The notes below the pieces were generated by a model. It made no database searches and was not told where the DNA came from. It was given only the letters and a program-made list of their open reading frames with translations. From an uncultured Megasphaera sp. (GTDB lineage Bacteria > Bacillota > Negativicutes > Veillonellales > Megasphaeraceae): 20,873 nucleotides of DNA. The position numbers and the translations under genes are program-made. The stretch is taken from positions 1-20,873 of the forward strand of contig CAKPVJ010000037.1 in the NCBI GenBank assembly GCA_934193515.1. The letters run 5' to 3'. This document shows positions 6,041 through 15,589 of the stretch, piece after piece (positions within the stretch are counted from its first letter, which is position 1; each line of letters opens with the position of its first letter).

Positions 6041-8470
6041 ATGAAAAAATGGCAGGATAAGGAAGAGTTTAAAAAGATATTTACCCAAAAAGCACATATA
6101 TTGTGGGAAAAAGAACTGCGCGATTTGACATATAATGAAGTCTATCAAACTATCGCCTACATGGTTCGTGATGTAGTCAGTGAAGACTGGATTCAGACGA
6201 ATGAACGCTATGCCGAAGAAAAAACCAAGCAAGTATATTATTTTTCTATTGAATTTTTGCTGGGACGGCTGCTGGAATCCAATTTGATTGGCACGGGCAT
6301 GGAAGCCATCTGCCGGGACGGCCTGAAAGAGCTGGGCTGGGATTTGGATGATATCATTCCGCAGGAACGTGATGCCGGTTTGGGAAACGGCGGCCTGGGC
6401 CGTCTGGCTGCCTGCTTTATTGATTCCTTAGCTGCCTTGCAGCTGCCGGGACACGGCTGCAGTATCCGGTATCAGTACGGACTGTTTAAACAGAAAATAG
6501 TAGATGACCAGCAGGTAGAATTGCCGGATAACTGGCTGGTGCACGGCTATCCCTGGGAAGTCAAGCGTGTAGACAAAGCCGTCAATGTCCGCTATGGCGG
6601 CAATGCCTATATGCGCCCGGCCGAAGACGGTGAGCTGGAATGCGTGTATGAAAACTACTCGTCTGTCCGCGCCGTGCCGTATGATGTGCCGATTATTGGC
6701 TATCACAATCATACCGTCAATACGCTGCGTCTGTGGCGGGCTGAATATTCTCGTGAAAATGTATACCGTGAATTGTCTATTGGCGACCGCCACCGGGCGT
6801 TCCGCTACAAAGACCAGGTACAGCAGATTTCCCGCTTTTTGTATCCTGACGACAGCACGGAAGAAGGCCGGCGGCTGCGCCTGATGCAGGAATATTTCTT
6901 TGTATCGGCAGGCATCCAGAGCATCATCCGGTATTATAAAGAAAAATATAAAACGAGTCTCTATCATTTTGACCAATACATCAGCATTCATATCAATGAT
7001 ACCCATCCGGTGCTGGTCATTCCGGAACTGATGCGGATTTTCATGGATGAAGAAGGCATGTCCTGGGAAGACGCCTGGCAGATTACGGTGCGGACCGTAG
7101 CCTATACCAATCATACGATTTTGCCGGAAGCCATGGAAAAATGGTCGATTCCTATGTTCCAGTCGCTGTTGCCGCGGATTTACCTCATTATCGATGAAAT
7201 CAATAAGCGGTGGCTGCAGGAAGTACGGAAACGTTATCCCGGCGATGAACAAAAAGCGCGCGACGTAGCCGTATTGTGGGACGGGCAGGTACACATGGCG
7301 CATTTGGCTGTTCTTGGCAGTCACAGTGTCAATGGCGTAGCGGAAATTCATTCTCAGATTTTGAAAGATTCGACGCTGCACCAGTTTTATACGTGTTTTC
7401 CCAATCGCTTTTCCAATAAAACGAATGGCATTTCCCATCGGCGTTGGCTGATTCAATCCAATCCCCAGCTCACAGCCTTGATTAACGAATCGATTGGTAC
7501 GGATTGGCAGCAACAGCCGTCTCAATTATCAAAACTAGAAGCCTTTACTTCGGACCCTGCGTTTTTACAGCAGTTAGGTAAGGTTAAGGCCTATCGAAAG
7601 GAAGTACTGGCAAACTATATTAAACAGACATATCATGTCACCATACGGCCTGATTCCTTGTTTGATGTACAAATTAAACGGATTCATTTATATAAACGGC
7701 AGCTGTTAAATATTTTGCATATTTTGCATATGTATTACTGTCTAAAAGATAATCCGTCTCTCCAGATTACGCCGCGGACGTACTTGTTTGGCGGCAAAGC
7801 TGCAGCGGGATACGGCGAAGCCAAACAGACGATAAAGCTGATTAACGTAGTAGCCAATATGATTAACAGGGATCGCCAAGTCAATAAGCAAATGCATGTC
7901 CTGTTTTTGGAAAACTATAATGTTTCTTTGGGACAGCTGCTCTTTCCGGCGGCCGATGTAAGTGAACAGATTTCGACAGCCGGCAAGGAAGCCTCTGGCA
8001 CGGGGAATATGAAATTTATGATGAACGGGGCGATTACGCTGGGAACGATGGATGGCGCCAATGTAGAAATCCATCGGGAAGTCGGCGATGATCATTGCGT
8101 TATTTTTGGTCTTCGTGCCGATGAAGTCATGAATTACTATATCCATGGTGGCTATTCATCATGGCATATGTACAGTACGGATACGCACATTCGCAGATTG
8201 ATGAACGCCCTTGTCGATAGGTCCCTAAATGGCGAACATTTCGGCATGTTATATGAATCGCTGCTGGATCGAAACGATGAATTTTTTGTATTAAAAGATT
8301 TTGCGCCCTATTGTGATGCCCAAAAAGAAATTTCCCGTCGCTATGGGCAAAAACAAGACTGGCTTCGTTCCAGTGCGGTTAATATTGCGCATTCCGGCTA
8401 TTTTTCTAGCGACCGGACCATTCAGGAATATGCTTCTGATATTTGGCATATTCAACCTGTCCATGTATAA
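6041..8470 (+). CDS. glgP: Glycogen/starch/alpha-glucan phosphorylase (GT35)
   Basis: GlgP releases glucose-1-phosphate from the non-reducing ends of glycogen using phosphate and pyridoxal phosphate. The 809-residue length is standard. Visible family blocks are YFSIEFLLGR and GLGNGGLGRLAACF near the N-terminus, LYPDD and LRLMQEYFF in the middle, SNKTNGISHRRW, and the PLP site EASGTGNMKF, with the Schiff-base lysine at about residue 658. It starts 19 nt after glgD behind a G-rich ribosome binding site. Codon choice looks more A+T rich from about 7510 to the gene end than in the first two thirds, though the frame is intact. Confidence 0.97.
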   Translation: MKKWQDKEEFKKIFTQKAHILWEKELRDLTYNEVYQTIAYMVRDVVSEDWIQTNERYAEEKTKQVYYFSIEFLLGRLLESNLIGTGMEAICRDGLKELGWDLDDIIPQERDAGLGNGGLGRLAACFIDSLAALQLPGHGCSIRYQYGLFKQKIVDDQQVELPDNWLVHGYPWEVKRVDKAVNVRYGGNAYMRPAEDGELECVYENYSSVRAVPYDVPIIGYHNHTVNTLRLWRAEYSRENVYRELSIGDRHRAFRYKDQVQQISRFLYPDDSTEEGRRLRLMQEYFFVSAGIQSIIRYYKEKYKTSLYHFDQYISIHINDTHPVLVIPELMRIFMDEEGMSWEDAWQITVRTVAYTNHTILPEAMEKWSIPMFQSLLPRIYLIIDEINKRWLQEVRKRYPGDEQKARDVAVLWDGQVHMAHLAVLGSHSVNGVAEIHSQILKDSTLHQFYTCFPNRFSNKTNGISHRRWLIQSNPQLTALINESIGTDWQQQPSQLSKLEAFTSDPAFLQQLGKVKAYRKEVLANYIKQTYHVTIRPDSLFDVQIKRIHLYKRQLLNILHILHMYYCLKDNPSLQITPRTYLFGGKAAAGYGEAKQTIKLINVVANMINRDRQVNKQMHVLFLENYNVSLGQLLFPAADVSEQISTAGKEASGTGNMKFMMNGAITLGTMDGANVEIHREVGDDHCVIFGLRADEVMNYYIHGGYSSWHMYSTDTHIRRLMNALVDRSLNGEHFGMLYESLLDRNDEFFVLKDFAPYCDAQKEISRRYGQKQDWLRSSAVNIAHSGYFSSDRTIQEYASDIWHIQPVHV

Positions 8471-8488
8471 CGTGAGGAGGAATGCCTA

Positions 8489-10507
8489 ATGAAATTGAAT
8501 GCGATAGATGCGTATAGTACCTTTTTGTATCATCAAGGCACCAATCATGAAAGTTATCGGTTGCTTGGTGCGCACTTTACCGTACTTCGTCGCAAATCGT
8601 GCGTGCGTTTTGCCGTATGGGCGCCCCATGCGCAGGCGGTCAGTGTCGTTGGTGATTTTAACCAATGGGATGCAGCGACTCATCCAATGCATCGCAGCGA
8701 ATACGGTAACGGCATTTGGGTTGCATATATTCCAGGACTAACAGAAGGCACAATTTATAAATATGCTATTACGACTGCCTCGGGAGAGGTCATGCTCAAA
8801 AGCGACCCCTATGCGTTTGCCTCCGAAGTGCGGCCCCATACGGCATCTAAAATTACAAAACTGCGGTATGCCTGGAAAGATAAAAAATGGCAGGAAAGCC
8901 GCAGCCAATACGATTCATACAGCCAGCCTATGTTGACATATGAAGTGCATCTTGGTTCATGGAAGCGGGATGCTGACGGTAAGATGTTGTCCTATCGTGA
9001 TATAGCCCAAGACCTGGTGACTTATGTCAAAGACATGCATTATACGCATATTGAATTGATGCCCCTTTGTGAATATCCTTTTGATGGTTCTTGGGGATAT
9101 CAGGGAACGGGATATTTTTCGGCAACCAGCCGATACGGTGCGCCCGAAGATTTGATGTATCTCGTCGATGTCTGCCATCGCAATGGTATTGGTGTTATTT
9201 TAGACTGGGTTCCCGGGCATTTTTGCCGGGATGCCCATGGACTGCGGCATTTTGACGGCAAGCCTTGCTATGAATCGGGCAATGACATTCTGGCAGAAAA
9301 TAAAGAATGGGACACGATGAATTTTGATTACGGCAGGACAGAAGTACAGTCATTCTTGATTTCCAGTGCCTTGTTTTGGCTGCGGCAGTTCCATATAGAC
9401 GGCCTGCGGATTGATGCCGTCGCCAATATGCTCTATCTGGACTACGGCCACAGTGATGGCGGCTGGCAGCCCAATAAATACGGCGGCCGGGAAAATCTGG
9501 AAGCCATTGACTTTTTGCGGCATTTGAATGCTGCCGTGTTTAAAGAATTTCCTCATGCGCTGATGATTGCAGAAGAATCGTCGTCGTGGCCGCTGGTCAC
9601 CAAGCCTGTCGATATGGGCGGTCTGGGCTTCAATTACAAATGGAACATGGGCTGGATGAATGACATGCTGCGGTATATGTCGATGGATCCGCTGTTTCGT
9701 AAAGACAATCACAATCTGGTCACGTTTTCATTGTGTTACGCTTTTTCGGAAAACTTCATTCTGCCGTTGTCCCATGATGAAGTCGTCCACGGCAAGCACT
9801 CGCTTCTCGATAAAATGCCCGGTGACTATTGGCAGAAATTTGCCGGCCTGCGCGCGTTTTATGGCTACTGGATGTCTCATCCCGGCAAGAAACTCTTGTT
9901 TATGGGCTGTGATTTCGGCCAATTTATTGAATGGAAATATGACGACAGCCTGGACTGGCATTTGCTGGACTATCCTATGCACAAGGCTATGCATGATTAC
10001 GTGCGGCAGCTCAATAGTTTTTACGGCACGCATCCGGAATTTTGGGAAGAAGACTGCGACTGGTCCGGCTTTTCCTGGATTAGCTGTGATGATTGCAATA
10101 ACAGCGTTATCGCGTTTTTCCGCCGCGGCCGCACCGAAGATGCCATGACGGTAGTCGTCTGCAACTTTACGCCGGTAGTTCGCCATTCGTACCGCTTTGG
10201 CGTGCCTTGCCCCGGCACATATGTAGAAGTATTCAATAGTGATGACGAAGCCTTTGGCGGCTCCAATGTACGCAATGAAGGCGAGTTTGCTGCCCAGCCC
10301 GTGCCGATGCACGGCATGGATCAGTCATTGGAACTGACTCTTCCGCCACTGGCGACGATATATTTGGAATTGAAAGATGCAGCAGAAAAACGGAAACTGC
10401 AGGCTGCGTCATTAAAAAAAACGACGAAACGGACAGCAGGCCGCCCGAAAAAGAAAAGCGGCACAGCTGTTGCCAAAAGCAGAAAAAAGAGCAGTGATTC
10501 AAAATAA
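8489..10507 (+). CDS. glgB: 1,4-alpha-glucan branching enzyme with basic C-terminal tail
   Basis: GlgB cuts alpha-1,4 chains and rejoins them as alpha-1,6 branches. The 672 residues comprise an N-terminal CBM48 domain (about 25-115, containing FAVWAPHA and VVGDFNQW), a GH13 barrel and a C-terminal beta domain. Catalytic residues are Asp309 (GLRIDAVANM), Glu362 (MIAEESS) and Asp430 (LSHDEVVHGKHS). The start follows GTGAGGAGG, 18 nt after glgP. Unusual: after the normal end near residue 630 there is a tail of about 40 residues that is very rich in lysine and alanine/serine and contains RTAGRPKKKSG (648-658), like an AT-hook. Such a tail is not needed for branching. Confidence 0.96.
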   Translation: MKLNAIDAYSTFLYHQGTNHESYRLLGAHFTVLRRKSCVRFAVWAPHAQAVSVVGDFNQWDAATHPMHRSEYGNGIWVAYIPGLTEGTIYKYAITTASGEVMLKSDPYAFASEVRPHTASKITKLRYAWKDKKWQESRSQYDSYSQPMLTYEVHLGSWKRDADGKMLSYRDIAQDLVTYVKDMHYTHIELMPLCEYPFDGSWGYQGTGYFSATSRYGAPEDLMYLVDVCHRNGIGVILDWVPGHFCRDAHGLRHFDGKPCYESGNDILAENKEWDTMNFDYGRTEVQSFLISSALFWLRQFHIDGLRIDAVANMLYLDYGHSDGGWQPNKYGGRENLEAIDFLRHLNAAVFKEFPHALMIAEESSSWPLVTKPVDMGGLGFNYKWNMGWMNDMLRYMSMDPLFRKDNHNLVTFSLCYAFSENFILPLSHDEVVHGKHSLLDKMPGDYWQKFAGLRAFYGYWMSHPGKKLLFMGCDFGQFIEWKYDDSLDWHLLDYPMHKAMHDYVRQLNSFYGTHPEFWEEDCDWSGFSWISCDDCNNSVIAFFRRGRTEDAMTVVVCNFTPVVRHSYRFGVPCPGTYVEVFNSDDEAFGGSNVRNEGEFAAQPVPMHGMDQSLELTLPPLATIYLELKDAAEKRKLQAASLKKTTKRTAGRPKKKSGTAVAKSRKKSSDSK

Positions 10508-10520
10508 GGACGTGACATAG

Positions 10521-12011
10521 TTGAAAAAAACAATACGCAAGAATACAAATGAAAAAAGCGAAGGAACGCCTAAGAAAAAGGTGTTGTTTGTAGCAGCAGA
10601 AGCTGTTCCGTTTATTAAGACAGGCGGTCTGGCCGATGTCATGGGCGCCCTGCCCAAAGCATTGGCAGCCAAAGGCATGGATGTGCGGCTGGTTATCCCC
10701 AAATACAGTCTGATTAAAGACGAATGGAAAGCCAAAATGAAACCGGTTGTAACAGGCATTGTCAATCTTGCCTGGCGGCAGCTGTACTATGGAATTGATG
10801 AAATCGATATAGACGGCGTCAAAGTATATTTTGTAGACAATGAATGGTATTTCAAACGAGAACGCCTGTATGGCTTTGATGATGATGACGAACGGTTTGC
10901 GTATTTTTGCCGGGCTGTTCTGACCATGCTGCCGCGCGTAGGCTTCCAGCCGGATATTATCCACTGCAACGACTGGCACACCGGCTTGCTGGGCGTGTTC
11001 CTGAAGGAAGATTTCTATCATGATGCCTATTATAGAAATATGAAAGTGATTTATACGATTCACAATCTGAAATATCAGGGCATTTATCCGCCGGCGATTA
11101 TGCGCGACATTATCGGACTGCCGCAGGAATTGTTTGACAACGGCAATCTGGAATGCGATGGCTGCGTCAATTATATGAAATCCGGCATGGTTTATGCCGA
11201 TTATATTACGACGGTCAGCCCGACGTATGCGCAGGAAATTACGTATCCGTATTTTGGCGAACGGCTGGATGGGTATATCCGGGACAATCAAAACCGAGTG
11301 CGCGGCATCATCAACGGCCTCGATGAGGATGCCTATAATCCGGCAACGGATTCGTACATTACGCAGACCTATACTGCCGAAAATGCCCGTGGCGGCAAAC
11401 GAGTCAACAAAGACGCCCTGCGCCGCGAATTGGGACTGCGTGTCAAACGCGGCGTGCCGATGATTGCCATGGTATCGCGCCTGGTAGAAGACAAAGGCCT
11501 GGATCTGGTCACGCGCATTATGGATGAACTGGTCGAAGATGAAGTGCAGATGGTCATAGTCGGCACCGGTGACGAAAAGTATGAAAATGCATTTCGGGAA
11601 TTGGCGCAGCGTCATCCTACCAAGGTATCTGCCAATATCTTGTTTGATGAAGGATTGGCCCATCGCGTGTATGCTGCTTCCGATATTTTCCTTATGCCGT
11701 CGCGCTATGAACCTTGCGGCCTGAGCCAGCTGATTGCCCTGAAATACGGCTCCATTCCTGTCGTACGGGAAACAGGCGGTCTGAATGACACCGTCGTTCC
11801 TTTTGACAAACATACCGGCAAGGGAAATGGATTCCGTTTCCCCAATTTCAATGCTCATGAACTGCTGTTTACGGCAAAACGGGCATTGGGATATTATGAA
11901 GATGCGGCGGTTTGGGATCATCTGGTCAAGAATGCCATGGAAAGCGATTACAGCTGGAAACAGTCAGCCCAGGCATATATGAATTTGTATCAAGCCGTTT
12001 TGAAAAAATAA
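10521..12011 (+). CDS. glgA: Glycogen synthase (ADP-glucose, GT5)
   Basis: GlgA transfers glucose from ADP-glucose to growing alpha-1,4 chains. The 496-residue GT-B protein shows KTGGLADV (33-40, ADP-glucose contact), HCNDWHTGLL (148-157), YTIHNLKYQG (178-187) and the C-terminal RYEPCGLSQL (395-404, Glu397) with ETGGLNDTV (417-425). The start is TTG: an in-frame TAG directly precedes it, the next in-frame ATG is at codon 41 inside the fold, and AAGGACGTGA lies at the right distance. The first 20 residues are lysine-rich and precede the conserved VLFVAAEAVPF, a short extension compared with most GlgA. The gene follows glgB by 13 nt and ends the core glycogen operon. Confidence 0.96.
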   Translation: MKKTIRKNTNEKSEGTPKKKVLFVAAEAVPFIKTGGLADVMGALPKALAAKGMDVRLVIPKYSLIKDEWKAKMKPVVTGIVNLAWRQLYYGIDEIDIDGVKVYFVDNEWYFKRERLYGFDDDDERFAYFCRAVLTMLPRVGFQPDIIHCNDWHTGLLGVFLKEDFYHDAYYRNMKVIYTIHNLKYQGIYPPAIMRDIIGLPQELFDNGNLECDGCVNYMKSGMVYADYITTVSPTYAQEITYPYFGERLDGYIRDNQNRVRGIINGLDEDAYNPATDSYITQTYTAENARGGKRVNKDALRRELGLRVKRGVPMIAMVSRLVEDKGLDLVTRIMDELVEDEVQMVIVGTGDEKYENAFRELAQRHPTKVSANILFDEGLAHRVYAASDIFLMPSRYEPCGLSQLIALKYGSIPVVRETGGLNDTVVPFDKHTGKGNGFRFPNFNAHELLFTAKRALGYYEDAAVWDHLVKNAMESDYSWKQSAQAYMNLYQAVLKK

Positions 12012-12021
12012 TGAAACATGT

Positions 12022-12056
12022 AAAGTCCCTTGCAGCATACGGCTGCAGGGGATTTT
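12022..12056 (+). terminator. Hairpin after glgA
   Basis: TCCCTTGCAGC (12026-12036) pairs with GCTGCAGGGGA (12042-12052) with one G-U. The stem can extend through AAAG/TTTT to 12022-12056, with a 5-nt loop. The T-run is short (TTTTAT), so it is likely a partial terminator or processing site that lowers readthrough into the downstream fusion gene, whose Shine-Dalgarno follows within 10 nt. Confidence 0.6.
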
Positions 12057-12072
12057 ATCAAAGGAGTTATCT

Positions 12073-15000
12073 ATGGATTTAGGATTATATCATCATTCAC
12101 AACTGTTTTTTTACCGCTCAGTCTTTGGCGCGGCACCGACCGACGCTGTCGTCACGCTGCGGCTGTCGGCACAGCATCCGGAGCAGATAAGGCATGCCGC
12201 CGTGCGGCTTTGGCAGAATCACACCGGCGAATCGCTGGTGCCGATGACCTGGGATGCCGAAAGCCGGGCCTTTGGGGCAACGCTGGAAATGCCCGCGACG
12301 GGCTGTCTGTTGTGGTATTATTTTATCATCAGCGGCGAGGACTATACGCTGTACTATGGCAACAATGAAGAACAGCTGGGCGGCGAAGGCATGACATACG
12401 ACCACGAACCGCCGTCGTATCAAATAACCGTATATGATAAAAACACAAAAACACCGGATTGGTTTAAGCATGCTGTGGTCTATCAGATTTTTCCGGACCG
12501 GTTTTATCGCAGTGACGCAGGACAGGCCAGCCTGACAGGCAAAAAGAGCGCCGTCATTCATAGTGACTGGCAGGACAAGCCGGCATACTGGAAAGCGGAA
12601 AATGGGGACATCTTGTATTATGATTTTTTTGGCGGCAATATTGCCGGTATACAAGAAAAATTATCCTATTTAAAAGATCTGGGCATTACGGCGATATACC
12701 TGAATCCTGTCTTTGAAAGTATTAGCAATCATCGCTATGACACGGGAGATTATCACCGTATTGATTCGTTTTTGGGAACCAATGAAGAATTTGCCGCATT
12801 TTGCCAGGCAGCAAAACAAATGGGCATTGCCGTTATTTTAGACGGCGTATTCAGCCATACCGGCGCGGACAGCATCTATTTCAACCGGTTTCATCATTAT
12901 GACAGCGTCGGCGCGTATGAATCGAAGGAATCGCCGTATTATCCGTGGTATCGGTTTACAGACTATCCCGATGAATACGAATCGTGGTGGGGCGTGACGG
13001 ACTTGCCCAATGTAGAAGAAACAGAACCGTCTTATATGGATTTCATCATTCATGATACAAACAGCGTCCTCAAATACTGGCTCCGGCAGGGCATCAGCGG
13101 CTGGCGGCTGGATGTCATTGACGAACTGCCCGTGCCGTTTTTGCGGGATTTTTATCAGACGCTGAAAGAAGAAAATCCCGATGCCGTGCTCATTGGGGAA
13201 GTATGGGAAGATGCGTCCAATAAGATTAGCTATAGCGAACAGCGGGAATATCTCTGCGGCCATGACATAGACAGTGCCATGAATTATGCTTTGCGGACTA
13301 TTGCCGTGAATTTCTTGCTGGGACATACTGATGCGGCGCAGATGCAGCGGGAGCTGATGCATCTCATTGAAAACTATCCGGCAGAACATTTTTACGCAAT
13401 GCTCAATTTAATCAGCAGCCATGATATAGCACGTATCCTGACAGTCATGACGCCGGACGGCACGGCAGCAGCTATCGGAAAGAAACGGGTTGCCTTGCTG
13501 ACGGCGTGGCAGATGACCATGCCCGGCGCGCCGTGCATTTATTATGGTGACGAAGCCGGCGTGACAGGCGGCAAAGACCCGGACAACCGTCGCACCTATC
13601 CCTGGGGAGAGGAAGATATGGAACTGCTGGAGTGGACCAAGCAATGCACGCATCTGCGTCATGCCCATGATGCGCTCCGGACCGGACGATTTATTCCCGT
13701 ATACGCCGCCGATACGGTGTTTGCCTATGTTCGCTCCATAGAAGGCGGCAAAGACGTATTTGGCAAGGAAAGCCGGGACGGGCGGTTCTTGGTAGTCGTC
13801 AATACGAGCCCGACAGCAACCCAGACGGCTGCTATACAGACGGACGGCTTGCTGTACGGCACGCTGACGCCGCTGCTGGGCGCATCGCAGCCGGTACAGA
13901 CTATAAATGGAAATGTAACACTGACACTGGCACCATTGGCAGTCAGCGTATGGCAGTGCGCAGAAAGCCGGCACAAACGGGCAGGCATTCTCCTGCATCC
14001 GACGTCGCTGCCTTCGCCATACGGGAGCGGGGAACTGGGAACGGCAGCGTACCGGTTCATAGACTTTTTGAAAACAGCCGGCCAAAGCGTGTGGCAGATT
14101 TTGCCGCTGACGCCGCCGCTTTTGGGGAATTCGCCCTATTTGTCCAGCTCGGCATTTGCCGGCAATGAACGGCTCATTTCCATGGACGTACTGCATGAAT
14201 GGGGCTGGCTGTCAGCCAAAGACCTGGAAACGTACCACGCCGGTGCCCGTCAGGCAGCGACAGCGGAAGCGCAGTGGCAGTGCAAGAAGAAGGCCTTGTG
14301 GGCGTTGTCGCATAATACGCATTTGCGCATTCATTGGAAGCCGTACGAAACATTTTGCAGGGAAAATGCCTACTGGCTCGATGACTATGCGATGTTTCGC
14401 GCTGTCAGCGAATTTTTCCGCGGGATTTCCTGGACCCAGTGGCCGGATAAGATTCGCCGCCATACTGCGCAGGGGCTGGCATATTATAAGAAAGAACTGG
14501 CCGGTTCTATATCGCATTACAAGTTTTTGCAGTACATCGTCTATCGGCAGTGGCAGGAAATCCATGCCTATGCGCGGCAAAACAGCATTTCTGTCCTAGG
14601 GGATATGCCTATGTTTGTCGCACACAACAGTGCCGACTGCTGGGCCCATCAGGAACTGTTCCAGCTGGATGACGCAGGCAATCCGTCAGCCGTTGCCGGC
14701 GTGCCGCCCGACTATTTTTGCGAAGACGGTCAGCTGTGGGGCAATCCCTTGTATGACTATGACCAAATGAAAAAAGACGACTATCGCTGGTGGATAGAAC
14801 GGCTGCGCAATCTGATGCGGCAAGTAGATGAAATCCGCATTGACCATTTCCGCGGTTTTGCGTCGTACTGGTCTGTCCGCGCCGATGCGCAGACTGCCAA
14901 AGAAGGCACATGGATTCCCGGCCCGGGGAAAGAACTCTTTCAAGCCGTATACTGTGCCTTGGGGCCCATTCCGCTGGTCGCAGAAGACCTGGGGCTGATT

Positions 15001-15453
15001 ACAGAGGACGTATGCGCCTTAAAAGAAAACCTGCAGCTGCCGGGCATGAACGTGCTGCATTTTCACATGAAATCACGGGCTGACGGCAGATACACCTTCG
15101 ATACGGAACCCAGCTGCCTGGCATACACGGGTACGCATGACAACAATACCAGTCTGGGCTGGTATGAAGAAGAATTGACGCCGGTCCAGCAGGTACGGCT
15201 GCGCCAGACGCTGCAGATGCCGGATACGGCACGGCCGCAGGACGTAGTGGCAGCTCTGGTGGCCTATGTATACAGCCGTCAGGCCGAAACAGTCATCATT
15301 CCCATGCAGGATGCCCTGTTCCTGCCGTCATCATGTCGCATGAATATACCGGGCACGCCGGAAGGCAACTGGCAGTGGCAGCTGGAAGAAGGCATGCTTC
15401 GCTTTGATACGGCCAAATGGCTGTCCGGTCTTTGCCGTCAGTACCACCGCTAG
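12073..15453 (+). CDS. Bifunctional GH13 debranching-type glycosidase / GH77 4-alpha-glucanotransferase
   Basis: This 1126-residue fusion has an N-terminal beta-sandwich-like region (1-125) and then a neopullulanase/cyclomaltodextrinase-like GH13 domain (about 130-630) with VVYQIFPDRF, NHRYDTGDY, and catalytic Asp347 (GWRLDVIDE), Glu376 (LIGEVWED) and Asp451 (ISSHDIAR). A complete GH77 (MalQ) domain (about 635-1126) follows, with LHPTSLPSPYGSGELG, Asp924 (IRIDHFRGF), Glu971 (VAEDLG) and Asp1023 (GTHDNNTS). Both active sites look intact. The first half probably hydrolyses alpha-1,6 or alpha-1,4 bonds of maltodextrins; the second shuffles maltooligosaccharides so that GlgP can use them. No stand-alone glgX or malQ is present, so the fusion plausibly supplies both functions to the glycogen cycle. 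AAGGAG lies 7 nt before the ATG. It is cytoplasmic, with no signal peptide. Confidence 0.93.
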   Translation: MDLGLYHHSQLFFYRSVFGAAPTDAVVTLRLSAQHPEQIRHAAVRLWQNHTGESLVPMTWDAESRAFGATLEMPATGCLLWYYFIISGEDYTLYYGNNEEQLGGEGMTYDHEPPSYQITVYDKNTKTPDWFKHAVVYQIFPDRFYRSDAGQASLTGKKSAVIHSDWQDKPAYWKAENGDILYYDFFGGNIAGIQEKLSYLKDLGITAIYLNPVFESISNHRYDTGDYHRIDSFLGTNEEFAAFCQAAKQMGIAVILDGVFSHTGADSIYFNRFHHYDSVGAYESKESPYYPWYRFTDYPDEYESWWGVTDLPNVEETEPSYMDFIIHDTNSVLKYWLRQGISGWRLDVIDELPVPFLRDFYQTLKEENPDAVLIGEVWEDASNKISYSEQREYLCGHDIDSAMNYALRTIAVNFLLGHTDAAQMQRELMHLIENYPAEHFYAMLNLISSHDIARILTVMTPDGTAAAIGKKRVALLTAWQMTMPGAPCIYYGDEAGVTGGKDPDNRRTYPWGEEDMELLEWTKQCTHLRHAHDALRTGRFIPVYAADTVFAYVRSIEGGKDVFGKESRDGRFLVVVNTSPTATQTAAIQTDGLLYGTLTPLLGASQPVQTINGNVTLTLAPLAVSVWQCAESRHKRAGILLHPTSLPSPYGSGELGTAAYRFIDFLKTAGQSVWQILPLTPPLLGNSPYLSSSAFAGNERLISMDVLHEWGWLSAKDLETYHAGARQAATAEAQWQCKKKALWALSHNTHLRIHWKPYETFCRENAYWLDDYAMFRAVSEFFRGISWTQWPDKIRRHTAQGLAYYKKELAGSISHYKFLQYIVYRQWQEIHAYARQNSISVLGDMPMFVAHNSADCWAHQELFQLDDAGNPSAVAGVPPDYFCEDGQLWGNPLYDYDQMKKDDYRWWIERLRNLMRQVDEIRIDHFRGFASYWSVRADAQTAKEGTWIPGPGKELFQAVYCALGPIPLVAEDLGLITEDVCALKENLQLPGMNVLHFHMKSRADGRYTFDTEPSCLAYTGTHDNNTSLGWYEEELTPVQQVRLRQTLQMPDTARPQDVVAALVAYVYSRQAETVIIPMQDALFLPSSCRMNIPGTPEGNWQWQLEEGMLRFDTAKWLSGLCRQYHR

Positions 15454-15468
15454 GCATGAAAAAACATG

Positions 15469-15484
15469 TTTCAGCTGGCTGAAA
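15469..15484 (+). terminator. Weak hairpin after the GH13-GH77 gene
   Basis: TTTCAG / CTGG / CTGAAA forms a 6-bp stem with a 4-nt loop 15 nt after the stop codon. No strong T-run follows, so termination here is uncertain. It is the only candidate terminator before the leu promoter. Confidence 0.25.
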
Positions 15485-15522
15485 AGTTTAACGTTTTACC
15501 GTAGTGTATCACAATAATTATT

Positions 15523-15589
15523 CAAGGCATACTTTCAAAGTTAAAGGTTTAAGTTAAAAATATTACAAAAAATTTTAAAAAATGCCTTG
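15523..15589. promoter_or_regulatory. Widely spaced inverted repeat reaching into the leu -35
   Basis: CAAGGCAT (15523-15530) and ATGCCTTG (15582-15589) are perfect complements about 50 nt apart in an A+T-rich stretch, and the right half overlaps the -35 hexamer of the leu promoter. This could be a pair of half-sites for a looping regulator, on top of T-box control, or chance. The rest of 15485-15580 shows no gene. Confidence 0.25.

Noticed and set aside
6428..7525. Antisense open frame of about 365 codons opposite glgP
   Set aside because: It shadows conserved phosphorylase motifs, with no family resemblance and no plausible operon context on the minus strand.
7700..7735. Short tandem TATTTTGCA-like repeat inside glgP
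   Set aside because: It encodes an ordinary hydrophobic/histidine helix segment of phosphorylase (ILHILHM) and is probably coincidental.
10233..11921. Long antisense open frame (about 560 codons) opposite glgB end and glgA
   Set aside because: It lies opposite strongly conserved GlgA and the GlgB C-terminus, has no recognisable domain, and is rich in F, R, I and H, as expected from the complement of well-used codons lacking TTA, CTA and TCA.
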